Part shown: positions 42,245 to 50,767 of the stretch, piece after piece
Numbering within the stretch: position 1 is the stretch's first letter
Layout of the letters: each line of letters opens with the position of its first letter
Origin: Novosphingobium sp. B1
GTDB taxonomy: Bacteria > Pseudomonadota > Alphaproteobacteria > Sphingomonadales > Sphingomonadaceae
Direction of reading: 5' to 3'
NCBI RefSeq assembly: GCF_900176395.1
Contig: NZ_FWXL01000006.1
Coordinates: forward strand, 248,001 to 312,000
DNA length: 64,000 bases
Notes under the pieces: model-generated
The model's database searches: none
Told to the model about the DNA's origin: nothing
Seen by the model: only the letters and a program-made list of their open reading frames with translations
Position numbers and translations under genes: made by a program

Positions 42245-43527
42245 GTCAGTTGCCTTTCGATCGCCTGCAGGGCCTGTGCCCGGCGGGTGAGGTCATGGGG
42301 TTTGCGGCTCGCGCGCAAGCTCCGCGCGGCTTCGGAAAAACGGGGGCCGGCCAGGCCACGGCGCTCCTGCGCGGCATCGATCAGCTGTTCGACGCGGCCG
42401 GGGTCGAGCCCCTTGGGCAGGCCCAGTGCCAGCGCGATGCGTTCGCGCGAGGCGTCGGCATAGGGCGCAGCGGCAAGGTGCACGCGGCCGGCGCGGCGGA
42501 TAAGCCCGGCGGCATTGGCCACCAGCGCGGTCTTGCCGCGGGCGTATTCCGGCATATGTGCGATGGCCGGGCCGAAGCGGTTGAAGGCTCGCCAGGCAAG
42601 CGCGATCGCGGCAAGGAACAGGGCCACTGTCGCTGCAAGGAACGGTGGTTCGAAGGCCAGCGTCAACAGGTTTCGCTGCGCACCAAAGCCGTTGAAGGTC
42701 ATGTCGAACGTGATCGGTTGCGCCCTGTCGTCTGCCGTGGCCAGCACAATGTTGCGAGCAAGCAGCGCGGTGGCCCTGTCGGCAAGGCCCCAGTTGTCGA
42801 GCAGGTCCGGTTCGAAGACGAGAACTACCGGGTAGATATCCGCGTTGTCGCCGCCGTGACCCGGATCGATCCCGGCCAGGCGGTTGAGTTCCGGATAGTA
42901 GCCATCATCGTCCATCCACGCTGCAAGAATGCGACCGTCACCGCTCCGTACCAGCGGCATCAGGCCCTTGCCAGAGCCGCTTTCGACCTGCCGGTCATCG
43001 GGCAGCTTGCCGCTGCCGCTGCCGCTGGCTGTGCGCCAGCCCTGCGCGGGCGCGCTGTCCTTCCCGCCGATCGCGACGGAAACGTTGTCGGCAAAGCCCG
43101 GCCAGTTCGGCGCACTGGTGGCGAAGACCTGCACCCATCCGCGCTTGGCCTTCTGCGAATTGAGGCCCACCGCCATCCATTTGGGCGCAACCACCAGCGT
43201 CGGTCCGATCAGGCGGCGGGCGTCGACCAGCTTGGCGATCGCCTTGCCATCGGCCTCGGCCGGCGGGGTCAGCACCAGCAGTCCGGGGACGGATTCGAGC
43301 TGCAACCGGTTGCGCTGGCGCTGCACGTCAAACCCTTCGGCTTCGAGCATCTGCGCAAGGCCCGCGTAACCGGTCAGCCCCTTGCCGCCGACGTGGGCAC
43401 CGCCGTCGTTGCCGCTACCGCCGGTATCGTGGCCAAGGAACCACAGCAAGGCGACGAAGGCGAGCAAGCCGACCAGCAGCATGCCGATCACGGTGCTGCG
43501 CGGAAAGGGAGAGGGCTGGGCGCTCAA
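42241..43527 (-). CDS. DUF4350 membrane protein
   Basis: 428 residues with an N-terminal helix ([21 protein letters not shown]), a large extracytoplasmic domain carrying [23 protein letters not shown] and [14 protein letters not shown] of the DUF4350/DUF4159-like kind, and a second helix near 300 ([26 protein letters not shown]). Stands second of five membrane genes in the operon. No enzymatic role is known. Confidence 0.85.
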   Translation of the reverse strand: MSAQPSPFPRSTVIGMLLVGLLAFVALLWFLGHDTGGSGNDGGAHVGGKGLTGYAGLAQMLEAEGFDVQRQRNRLQLESVPGLLVLTPPAEADGKAIAKLVDARRLIGPTLVVAPKWMAVGLNSQKAKRGWVQVFATSAPNWPGFADNVSVAIGGKDSAPAQGWRTASGSGSGKLPDDRQVESGSGKGLMPLVRSGDGRILAAWMDDDGYYPELNRLAGIDPGHGGDNADIYPVVLVFEPDLLDNWGLADRATALLARNIVLATADDRAQPITFDMTFNGFGAQRNLLTLAFEPPFLAATVALFLAAIALAWRAFNRFGPAIAHMPEYARGKTALVANAAGLIRRAGRVHLAAAPYADASRERIALALGLPKGLDPGRVEQLIDAAQERRGLAGPRFSEAARSLRASRKPHDLTRRAQALQAIERQLT

Positions 43528-44222
43528 GCCTGCGCCCCAAGGGGCTCGATCGCGAAGCTGGCATAGGCGTCGCGTGCCTTTTGCCAGTCTTCGCCGCCCA
43601 GTGGGCGCAGGGCGTAGCGAGCGCGTTCGACCAGCCCGGCAATCGTGGCAAAGGCAGAGCGCGCCGCTTCGGGCAGGTCGCGCAAGGCGCCGATCTCGCG
43701 CGCGGTGCTGGAAGGGGTGAGCCAGTCGGGCCGCGCCTGCGCGATCTGGCCAACGCTGCGTCGAAGCAGCAGGTGCACGGCATCGGCAAAGAGGCCCTGT
43801 GCGGCAAGACGATCAGCGTCCTCGAGAAGCGCAAGTGCCGGCTCGCGTTCGGGCACCCAGCCTTCAGCCGCAGCCGCGGCACTCGCCTTGCGCGCCTGCC
43901 ACAGCGGCCAGAGCAAGGTCCAGGCCAGCCAGGCCCCGGCAAGGCCAGCACCGATCAGCAGGACGATCTCGATGGTCGACCAGCTCGATCCCAGCAGGCG
44001 GGCGAGCGGCGACAGCAGCCATTCGAGAAACCGGCCCAGAGCCTTGAGCCATTCGGGGGAAACCGCAGGCGGATCTGGAGGCACGGGTGCGAACTGTATG
44101 TCGGCCGATGCGCGCATGGAACGCCATGCCGCCTCTGCCGCTGCGGGATCGCCTTGTACTGGAGTTGCCGCCGCAGGTGCCGTCACGCCAGCCAAGGTTG
44201 CACGCGACACTGCTGCGGGCAA
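43524..44222 (-). CDS. DUF4129 membrane protein
   Basis: 232 residues. A membrane helix (TIEIVLLIGAGLAGAWLAWTLLW) lies near 90-110 and the C-terminal DUF4129 domain reads LAAQGLFADAVHLLLRRSVGQIA and SSTAREIGALRDLPEAARSAFATIAGLVERARYALR. Common as the first dedicated gene of MoxR clusters, sometimes as part of a transglutaminase-like protein. pheA ends 6 bp upstream. It overlaps the DUF4350 gene by 4 bp. Confidence 0.85.
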   Translation of the reverse strand: MPAAVSRATLAGVTAPAAATPVQGDPAAAEAAWRSMRASADIQFAPVPPDPPAVSPEWLKALGRFLEWLLSPLARLLGSSWSTIEIVLLIGAGLAGAWLAWTLLWPLWQARKASAAAAAEGWVPEREPALALLEDADRLAAQGLFADAVHLLLRRSVGQIAQARPDWLTPSSTAREIGALRDLPEAARSAFATIAGLVERARYALRPLGGEDWQKARDAYASFAIEPLGAQA

Positions 44223-44228
44223 GGGGCC

Positions 44229-45122
44229 TTATTGCCCGCGAATCCGTTCCATCGGGTAAGTGCCCAGCATGCGCAGGTCCTTGGCGAAGAAGCCAAGTTC
44301 CTCGAACGCGAGGTCCACCGCGCGGTCGCCGGGCTTGCCCACGATGTCGGCGAAGAATTCGGTCGCTGCGAAACTTGCGCCACGCTGGTAGCTTTCCAGC
44401 TTGGTCATGTTGACGCCGTTCGTGGCAAAGCCGCCCAAAGCCTTGTAGAGCGCGGCGGGGATGTTTCGCACCTCGAACACGAAGGTCGTGATCGCCGGTC
44501 CTGCGATGGTCGATGCGTCGCGCGCGGTCTTTGACAGGATGACGAATCGGGTGGTGTTGTCGTGCGCGTCCTCGACATTGTCCTCGATGACCTTGAGGCC
44601 ATAGAGTTCGGCGGCAATGCGCGGGGCCAGCGCGGCGACGGCGGGATCGCCAAGCTCGGCGACGAAGGCGGCAGCGCCGGCGGTGTCGGCATAGCTCATC
44701 GGCACGATGCCACGATCACGCAGGTAGAAGCGCGATTGGCCAAGCGCCTGCGGATGGCTGTAGGCGGCGGTGAAGGGGCCATCGCCCAGCGCCATCAGGC
44801 TCGCGTGAATCTCGAGGAAATGCTCCCCGACAATCGAAAGCCCGCTTTCTGGCAACAGGAAGTGAATGTCGGCAACGCGGCCGTGCTGCGAATTCTCGAT
44901 CGGAATGATGGCGCAAGCGGCGCGTCCATCCTTCACGGCATCGAGCGCATCTTCGAACGAGAAGCAGGGCAGGGGCAGGCAATCGGGCATGGCCTCCAGC
45001 GCGGCGCGATGCGAGTTTGCACCGGGGGCGCCCTGGAACGAAACCGCGCGCGCGGGGTCTGCAGCGGCGGCGGCGGTCATCTGCTCGACGAGGACGAGGG
45101 CGGGCGCGGGATAGCTCTGCAT
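44229..45122 (-). CDS. pheA: Prephenate dehydratase
   Basis: 297 residues making phenylpyruvate from prephenate, the last steps of phenylalanine synthesis. Monofunctional: no chorismate mutase domain is present. Catalytic region with AACAIIPIENSQHGRVADI and HDNTTRFVIL (TRF motif), then an ACT domain that binds phenylalanine for feedback, where LESxP is altered to KLESYQRG. The start is ATG 45122 with GAGG 5 nt upstream. It precedes the DUF4129 gene by only 6 bp, so it may lead the MoxR operon. Confidence 0.92.
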   Translation of the reverse strand: MQSYPAPALVLVEQMTAAAAADPARAVSFQGAPGANSHRAALEAMPDCLPLPCFSFEDALDAVKDGRAACAIIPIENSQHGRVADIHFLLPESGLSIVGEHFLEIHASLMALGDGPFTAAYSHPQALGQSRFYLRDRGIVPMSYADTAGAAAFVAELGDPAVAALAPRIAAELYGLKVIEDNVEDAHDNTTRFVILSKTARDASTIAGPAITTFVFEVRNIPAALYKALGGFATNGVNMTKLESYQRGASFAATEFFADIVGKPGDRAVDLAFEELGFFAKDLRMLGTYPMERIRGQ

Positions 45123-45279
45123 GATGCCTCGCGCGTTAGGCTGCTGGAACCCTGCGGGCAAGTGACATCGAATTTAGGACCTCAAACCATCTTGCGCTGC
45201 GCCATGCCGCTGACTAGAGGGACCCCGAACTCGCGCGGGTGTCGGCAAGGTGCTGACGTTGCGCCAATGGGGCTCGTAA

Positions 45280-46179
45280 ATGGACGATCGTTTCAATACC
45301 ATCGCCGGATGGACCTTGTTCGGGGGCATCGTGGCTCTGGGCCTTTCCAGCCTGTCGGCGCACTACTTCATGGCCGACAAGGAACATCGCCCGGAAAAGA
45401 TGGGCTATGCGATCGAAGGCGTGGTCGAAGAAGGCGCCGGTGGCGCTGCCGCTGAACTGCCGCTGGCCAATCTTCTTGCTGCTGGCGATGTCGCCAAGGG
45501 CGAAGCGGTCTTCGCCAAGTGCAAGGCCTGCCATAACGCCGATCAGGGCGGTGCCAACGGTATCGGCCCGAACCTCTACGGCATCGTCGGCAAGCCGGTT
45601 GGCAAGCACGCGGCTGGCTTTGCCTATTCCGCCGATCTTGCCGGTCACGGCGGCACTTGGGATTTCGCCACGCTTGATCAGTGGCTGAAGAACCCGAAGG
45701 CGTTCGCTGCGGGCACCAAGATGTCGTTCGCCGGCCTGCCCAAGGGCGAAGACCGCGCCAACGTCATTCTCTATCTCAACTCGCTCGGCTCGAACCTGCC
45801 GTTGCCCGCACCTGAAGCCGTCCCGGCTGCCGGTGCCGCGCCTGCAGCCGGTGCTGCGGTGGCGCTGGTCGGCGATGCCGCCAAGGGCGAGGCTGTCTTC
45901 GCCAAGTGCAAGGCTTGCCACACCATCGATCAGGGCGGCGCCAACGGAATCGGCCCGAACCTTTACGGCGTACATGGCGAAGCTGTTGCCGGTGACCGTG
46001 GCGGTTATGCCTTCTCCGACGCGCTCAAGGCGCACGGCGGCAACTGGGACGACGCGACGCTCGATTCGTGGCTGACCAGCCCTGCCAAGTTCGCCCAGGG
46101 CACCAAGATGACCTTCGCCGGCATCTCGGACCCGCAGCAGCGCGCCGACGTCATCGCCTACCTGAAGTCGAAGAAGTAA
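45280..46179 (+). CDS. Membrane-anchored diheme cytochrome c
   Basis: 299 residues. An uncleaved N-terminal helix (AGWTLFGGIVALGLSSLSAHYFMA) holds two tandem cytochrome c domains in the periplasm. Heme sites: Cys81, Cys84, His85 with Met148, and Cys210, Cys213, His214 with Met277. The two halves are nearly identical in DNA around the heme sites, so a recent or maintained internal duplication is likely. It probably passes electrons between bc1 and terminal oxidases. It is divergent from pheA. Confidence 0.93.
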   Translation: MDDRFNTIAGWTLFGGIVALGLSSLSAHYFMADKEHRPEKMGYAIEGVVEEGAGGAAAELPLANLLAAGDVAKGEAVFAKCKACHNADQGGANGIGPNLYGIVGKPVGKHAAGFAYSADLAGHGGTWDFATLDQWLKNPKAFAAGTKMSFAGLPKGEDRANVILYLNSLGSNLPLPAPEAVPAAGAAPAAGAAVALVGDAAKGEAVFAKCKACHTIDQGGANGIGPNLYGVHGEAVAGDRGGYAFSDALKAHGGNWDDATLDSWLTSPAKFAQGTKMTFAGISDPQQRADVIAYLKSKK

Positions 46180-46202
46180 GCTTCGCTTTCAGCGCAATTC
46201 GA

Positions 46203-46234
46203 AAGGGCGTCCGGAGCGATCCGGGCGCCTTTTT
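46203..46234 (+). terminator. Rho-independent terminator after the cytochrome gene
   Basis: AGGGCGTCCGGA and TCCGGGCGCCT pair, with TTTTT after. It lies 24 bp past the cytochrome c stop. Confidence 0.75.
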
Positions 46235-46299
46235 CGTGTCTTTGGTGCCGGTTGCCGATTGCGGCCCGGAAGTGCACCTTCGTGCTTTGGGAGACGCCG

Positions 46300-46659
46300 A
46301 TGCGCCTGATCGCTGCCCTGCCGCTCGTTCTGTTGATGACCCCAGCGCACGCGGCGGAACCTCCGGCTGCGATCCAGGGCAACTGGACCGTCGATCTTTC
46401 GGCCAAGCCGGACGAACCTTACGTGAAGCCCATGGTCCTGCAGTTGCAGGCCAATGGCACGGTAAAAGGCAGCTTCTACGAGAGCGAGATTCTGGCCGGA
46501 CGCTGGAAGACCGATCGTGGGCGCACTTGCGTCAGCTTCCGCACCACCGATGGCGCCGGACCCTATCACACAGCCGCGTGTCTTGTGGACGACCACATCG
46601 AAGGCCAGACCTGGGCCGAACGCCGCAATTTCCTGTTCAACTGGAACGCCGTGCGTTGA
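46300..46659 (+). CDS. Small secreted hypothetical protein
   Basis: 119 residues with a clear signal peptide (LIAALPLVLLMTPAHA). The mature part has IQGNWTVDLSAKP, MVLQLQANGTVKGSFYESEI and GRTCVSFRTTDGAGPYHTAACL: beta-strands spaced like a lipocalin- or META-like fold; two cysteines are conserved in position. ATG 46300 with GGGAG 6-7 nt upstream. Function not assigned. It ends 3 bp before the convergent 46663 gene. Confidence 0.65.
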   Translation: MRLIAALPLVLLMTPAHAAEPPAAIQGNWTVDLSAKPDEPYVKPMVLQLQANGTVKGSFYESEILAGRWKTDRGRTCVSFRTTDGAGPYHTAACLVDDHIEGQTWAERRNFLFNWNAVR

Positions 46660-46662
46660 GCC

Positions 46663-47103
46663 TCAGAGGCTGCAGGCCTCGGCCATGATAGCTGCGTTGA
46701 GAGTGTCGGACTCGACCGGCGCATACTGTTCACCCGTGTCCGTCTCGACCGCGTTGCGCGATACGATCTGCCCTGACGTGGCGTAATCGGTGGCGGCAGC
46801 GATCAGCACGCGACGGCCTGCGCAGTCGTAGCGGAACAGGATGACCTTGCGCCCGGTGGCAAGGCCGGCGGCAGGGGCAAAATCGAAGCCTGCCCAGACC
46901 TGGCGTACAGTGAAATTGCGATACGCGCTTGGCGGCAACTCCCGCACCGATTCGGGGCGTACCAGCACCTCGGTGCGATCCTCGGCCACACCGATGACCT
47001 TCCAGTCTGCAGACCATCCTCTTGCCGCGATTTCCTCGGCCATGGCTCCGCCGGAGAAGCAGAGGATGGCAAAGGGAAGCAGCAGGTTGCGGGCGGGGGT
47101 CAT
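46663..47103 (-). CDS. Exported hypothetical protein, adhesin-E-like pattern
   Basis: 146 residues. The signal peptide (LLLPFAILCFSGGAMA) leads to a beta-rich domain with DWKVIGVAEDRTEVLVRPESVRE, RQVWAGFDFAP and FRYDCAGRRVLIAAATDY. The layout recalls the surface-adhesin E group but no diagnostic motif is complete. Convergent with the 46300 gene. Not assigned. Confidence 0.6.
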   Translation of the reverse strand: MTPARNLLLPFAILCFSGGAMAEEIAARGWSADWKVIGVAEDRTEVLVRPESVRELPPSAYRNFTVRQVWAGFDFAPAAGLATGRKVILFRYDCAGRRVLIAAATDYATSGQIVSRNAVETDTGEQYAPVESDTLNAAIMAEACSL

Positions 47104-47202
47104 CGGGTGGCTTTCGAAAAGCGGCTGTTAACGTCCTGATAACCAGACTGGGGCGGCGCGCCAGCTAGGTGTTTGTCCTTAGTCCCGCAATGCGACAGCC
47201 CA

Positions 47203-47892
47203 TCAGTCGTCAGTTAATGCGGGCGCCTCGGCTCGGCCCTTGAACCCTTGCGCAATCACGTACCACTCCGAAGAGTCCTTGCGGCTCGATGGCGGCTTGG
47301 CGTGCTTCACAGTCGTGAAGTTCTTCTTGAGGATCGTCAGCAGTTCACCATCGGTGCCGCCGGCAAAGACCTTGGCAACGAACGCACCGCCTGGTGCCAG
47401 CGTCTGGATGGCAAAATCGACGGCGGTTTCGACAAGACCCATCGTGCGCAAGTGATCGGTCTGCTTGTGGCCCACGGTGTTGGCGGCCATGTCGGAAATG
47501 ACCAGATCGGGCGGACCGTCGAGCGCTTCGGTCAGCGCCTGCGGTGCAGCGTCGTCCATGAAGTCCATCTCGAAGATGGTCACGCCCTCGATCGGATCGG
47601 TCGGCAGCAGATCGATGCCTACGATGGCTGCCGCCGGCGATTTCTTGCGCACGACCTGGCTCCAGCCACCGGGCGCTATGCCGAGGTCGACCACGCGCTT
47701 CGAGCCCTTGAGCAGGCCGAACTTCTCGTCGAGGTCGATCAGCTTGAACGCGGCGCGGCTGCGCCAGCCTTCGGCCTTGGCCTGCTTCACATAAGGGTCG
47801 TTCAGCTGGCGCGAGAGCCAGCGGACCGAGGAGGCCGAGCGGCCCTTGGCGCTTTTGAGGCGTTCGTTGGGATTCTTGCCAGAGCGGCTCAT
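47203..47892 (-). CDS. rlmE: 23S rRNA 2'-O-ribose methyltransferase (FtsJ/RrmJ)
   Basis: 229 residues; methylates U2552 of 23S rRNA late in large-subunit assembly. The K-D-K-E tetrad can be followed in SRAAFKLIDLDEKF (Lys), VISDMAANTVG (Asp), AFVAKVFAGG (Lys) and SSEWYVIA (Glu), and SAM binds at VVDLGIAPGGWSQV. ATG 47892 overlaps the ppx/gppA stop by 4 bp, so the two are probably in one operon. Confidence 0.95.
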   Translation of the reverse strand: MSRSGKNPNERLKSAKGRSASSVRWLSRQLNDPYVKQAKAEGWRSRAAFKLIDLDEKFGLLKGSKRVVDLGIAPGGWSQVVRKKSPAAAIVGIDLLPTDPIEGVTIFEMDFMDDAAPQALTEALDGPPDLVISDMAANTVGHKQTDHLRTMGLVETAVDFAIQTLAPGGAFVAKVFAGGTDGELLTILKKNFTTVKHAKPPSSRKDSSEWYVIAQGFKGRAEAPALTDD

Positions 47893-49184
47893 TGTGCTTG
47901 TGTCCTGCCGGAATTGCGAGAAACCGCCCCGGTTGCCATCAGGCTGCGCAGGATGCCTTCGCGGATGCCGCGATCGGCAATGCCCAGCCGGTCGGCCGGC
48001 CAGATGTCGAGAATCGATTCGAGAATGGCGCACCCCGCCACGACGAGGTCGGAGCGTTCGCGTCCGATGCAAGGCAGGGCAATGCGCTCTGCCGGGGTCA
48101 TGGTCGACAGGCGGCGCGAGATATCGCGCATCGATTCGGCCGGCACGACCAGCCCGTCCACCGCGCGGCGATCGTACTGTGGCAACTCGAGGTGTAGCGA
48201 TGCGAGCGTGGTGACCGTGCCGCTCGTACCAAGCAGCCGGATCGCACGTTCCTTCTGCGCGACGCGGCGGATGGGGGAGACCCGCGCCGTGAAGTCGGCA
48301 AAACCCTCGTCCACGCGGCGACGCATCTCGGCATAGGCCGTGGCGCGGGCTTCCGGGTGATCGGCGATCGCGCCGATGCTCTCGGTCAGCGATACCACGC
48401 CCCACGGCACCGATTGCCAATCGAGGATGCGCGGCACTGTCTCGCCGGTCTCGACCAGCACCATCTCGGTCGATCCGCCGCCGATGTCGAAGATCATCGC
48501 CGGGCCGTTGCCCTGTTCAAGAAGGATATGGCAGCCCAGCACGGCGAGCCGCGCTTCTTCCTGCGCCGTGATGATGTTGAGATGAATTCCCGTTTCGTCG
48601 CGCACGCGATCGATGAAGGCCTGGCCGTTGCTGGCACGGCGGCAGGCTTCGGTCGCAACCGAGCGGGCGAGGTGGACGTTGCGCTTGCGCAGCTTGTCGG
48701 CGCAGACGTGCAGAGCCGCCAGCGCGCGGTCCATGGCCTCGTCGGACAGCCGTCCGCTTTGCGCCAGCCCTTCGCCCAGGCGGACGACGCGGCTGAAGGC
48801 ATCGATCACGACGAAATGCTCGCCCGAGGGGCGCGCGATCAGGAGACGGCAGTTGTTGGTGCCCAGATCGATCGCGGCATAGGCCTGGCGATGATGGGGC
48901 AGCGGCTTTTGCCATCCACCGGCGCGTTCCGCGATCGGTGTTGCAGCAGTGGGCACGGACGCATCCGATGCCGACGAAGCGATGGCCTCGTGGTTGCCGC
49001 TGCCGCGCATTGCGGGCGGACTAATATTGCCGGCAGATGTGGGCGGGACACCGCTCCCCGCTTTGCCGCGTGGCCGGCGGGGCTTTTTTCTTTGCCCCTT
49101 CTTGCCGCCGACCGTCTTTCCGTTGGCCACTCTGGCTTCGGGATGCGCGCCTTGCCCATTTGCCGGCGGAATGGAACCCGCCAT
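47889..49184 (-). CDS. Ppx/GppA-family phosphatase with basic N-terminal extension
   Basis: 431 residues. The catalytic core starts at about residue 103 (YAAIDLGTNNCRLLIA) and has FDIGGGSTEMVLV and GTSGTVTTLASLHLEL. It belongs to the exopolyphosphatase or guanosine pentaphosphatase group. The first 100 residues are disordered, with a dense basic block (GKKGQRKKPRRPRGK at 27-41). The start is ATG 49184; upstream frame runs through a tRNA gene and is excluded. It overlaps rlmE by 4 bp. Confidence 0.88.
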   Translation of the reverse strand: MAGSIPPANGQGAHPEARVANGKTVGGKKGQRKKPRRPRGKAGSGVPPTSAGNISPPAMRGSGNHEAIASSASDASVPTAATPIAERAGGWQKPLPHHRQAYAAIDLGTNNCRLLIARPSGEHFVVIDAFSRVVRLGEGLAQSGRLSDEAMDRALAALHVCADKLRKRNVHLARSVATEACRRASNGQAFIDRVRDETGIHLNIITAQEEARLAVLGCHILLEQGNGPAMIFDIGGGSTEMVLVETGETVPRILDWQSVPWGVVSLTESIGAIADHPEARATAYAEMRRRVDEGFADFTARVSPIRRVAQKERAIRLLGTSGTVTTLASLHLELPQYDRRAVDGLVVPAESMRDISRRLSTMTPAERIALPCIGRERSDLVVAGCAILESILDIWPADRLGIADRGIREGILRSLMATGAVSRNSGRTQAQ

Positions 49185-49342
49185 GACTCGTATTCGCTTA
49201 TGTTTTCCCGCGCCACCTGATGCAGCCGGGTACTTGAGGGCAATGCTAGCGGTCAGATGCCCTGTCTGCAAGGCTGGCCCCAAAAATGCCCCAAGACGCC
49301 CTTGACTTGGTCGCCAGTGCCCCCTAGTTGCGCGCCTCACGC

Positions 49343-49416
49343 TGCCCCGTCGTCTAATGGTAAGACTACGGATTCTGATTCCGTCTATCGAGGTTCGAAT
49401 CCTCGCGGGGCATCCA
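49343..49416 (+). tRNA. tRNA-Gln (anticodon CTG)
   Basis: A 74-nt cloverleaf. The acceptor stem is TGCCCCG with CGGGGCA, D-stem GTC/GAC, anticodon stem ACGGA/TCCGT around TTCTGAT, and T-loop GTTCGAATC. The anticodon CTG is at 49375-49377, reading CAG, hence Gln. CCA is encoded at 49414-49416. It is the only tRNA in the window. Confidence 0.95.
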
Positions 49417-49588
49417 TCTCCTTCCACCAAAGCAACGGCGCGCGCGGCGTCGAGCAAGAGCCGGGGCCCCATTGGTTCCGAAGAGATGGCATGCGCGTTG
49501 ACCGCCCGCACACAGGCTCGCGTTCCGCTTTACGACAAGGCTTGCTTTCAGGGGGCGCCACAGAGGGCTGTTGCGCGTTTTCTTGCGC

Positions 49589-49801
49589 TCAGGCGTCGGC
49601 GAGAACGATCACCGGTGCCTCGGCTGCTGCGCGCAGGGCTTCCTGCAATTCGCTCCGCAGCTTGTCAGCACCGTTGTCGGCGTCGAAAGCAAAGTCGATC
49701 GGTTTGCTCGAACAGTGTACCACCTTGCCGGAGCCATCGAGTTCGACGGCGTGAAGGGCCACATAGTGCCCGTGATCGACGATGCGGTAGGTCGTATCCA
49801 T
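49589..49801 (-). CDS. Small conserved-looking hypothetical protein
   Basis: 70 residues, starting MDTTYRIVDHGHYVALHAVE. It has a good ribosome site (GGAG 6 nt upstream). Not recognised; no membrane segment. Ordinary composition and a normal start argue for a real gene. Confidence 0.55.
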   Translation of the reverse strand: MDTTYRIVDHGHYVALHAVELDGSGKVVHCSSKPIDFAFDADNGADKLRSELQEALRAAAEAPVIVLADA

Positions 49802-49894
49802 GGAATGCTCCGAAAGGCTTTTCGCCCCTAGAGAGCAACTACGTCCGAGACGTGGTCCGGTTCCCCCGCGATTGCTTGGGCATGGCTTGCGTGA

Positions 49895-50302
49895 TCAGTG
49901 CTTGCGCAGGCCGAGAGCGTTGGCAAGCCCATCGATAACGCGTTCAACCGCGAGCACGCCCTTGTCGGTGAGCATTATCCAGGTCCGGCGCTTGTCATCC
50001 CAGTCCGCGCTTCGCCGCACCAGGCCGGTCTGCGTCAGCATCTCGACATGGCGCAGGCCGGTCGTCGAGGGCAGGCCTGCGGCGCTGCTTACGCCCGAGA
50101 CAGAAAGCCGGCGGCCCTCGTGCAGCGCTATGTAGATTTCGAGGAGCATCAGCCAGTCGCTGCCCAGCACGCGCACGTCGGGCAGGATGGCGGCGCTGCG
50201 GTGCGCATGGCGCTGCAAGGCGCGGGCGAAGTCGATCAGGCCGGTGCCGTCATCATGCATCGCATGCGACGAGGCGGTGGAAAGTTGAACGACGACGGAC
50301 AT
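49895..50302 (-). CDS. MarR-family winged-helix regulator
   Basis: 135 residues. After a short helical lead, a winged helix can be seen: WLMLLEIYIALHEGRRLSVSGVSSAAGLPSTTGLRHVEMLTQTGLV and DKRRTWIMLTDKG, which is the MarR wing. It likely binds as a dimer. The start is ATG 50302 with GAGGAG 9 nt upstream; the longer frame to 50386 lacks support. Targets are unknown. Confidence 0.85.
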   Translation of the reverse strand: MSVVVQLSTASSHAMHDDGTGLIDFARALQRHAHRSAAILPDVRVLGSDWLMLLEIYIALHEGRRLSVSGVSSAAGLPSTTGLRHVEMLTQTGLVRRSADWDDKRRTWIMLTDKGVLAVERVIDGLANALGLRKH

Positions 50303-50466
50303 GGCAACAGGCTCCTCGAAGGTTCGAGCAAATCGATCGGTCAGGCCTGATGCACCGGCGCGTGATGCCGATGGTGGCCGGACCACCTACTGGAGGAGCA
50401 GGCGGCCCGGCTGCCTTGCGACCCGATAGCTCGGGCTTGTATGCGGCCCGCGGGCAGACCGGGAGG

Positions 50467-50598
50467 TCAGCCGGCGAGGATGACGAGAGCGGCAATGAGC
50501 GCCCAGAGCAGAACACTGATAGCCGGTGCTGCCACAAGTCTGACAAGGCCAGGTCTTCGGCCCGCCGCAGCGGCCAGCACTTGATGCGGTATGGCCAC
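50467..50598 (-). CDS. Possible 43-residue membrane microprotein
   Basis: GTG-started frame reading MAIPHQVLAAAAGRRPGLVR, then a C-terminal hydrophobic helix (APAISVLLWALIAALVILAG). GGAG lies 8 nt upstream of the GTG. Too short to be confident. The rest of 50303-50767 has no gene except this frame and the signalling promoter region. Confidence 0.35.
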   Translation of the reverse strand: MAIPHQVLAAAAGRRPGLVRLVAAPAISVLLWALIAALVILAG

Positions 50599-50663
50599 GG
50601 TCCCCACTCCAGCGCCCGATTGCACTCCCGTTCCTGTCGTTAGCGCAAATCACGGGCGGTCGT

Positions 50664-50680
50664 TGTAAACAGATGTAAAC
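50664..50680 (+). promoter_or_regulatory. TGTAAAC direct repeat, candidate response-regulator site
   Basis: TGTAAAC occurs at 50664-50670 and again at 50674-50680, exactly 10 bp apart. OmpR/PhoB-type regulators bind tandem half-sites at this spacing. It lies 87 bp before the response-regulator gene, so autoregulation is the simplest idea. Confidence 0.5.
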
Positions 50681-50767
50681 TCGCCGACTTTGCTGTCACT
50701 TCTGCAGAAGCTCGCGTATGAGGACGCAGGGATTTACTTGCAGGGCGCGGGGCCCGACCGGGGCGGC

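Noticed and set aside
49185-49511. Upstream extension of the ppx/gppA frame
   Set aside because: It would run through tRNA-Gln on the opposite strand. No ribosome site supports it.
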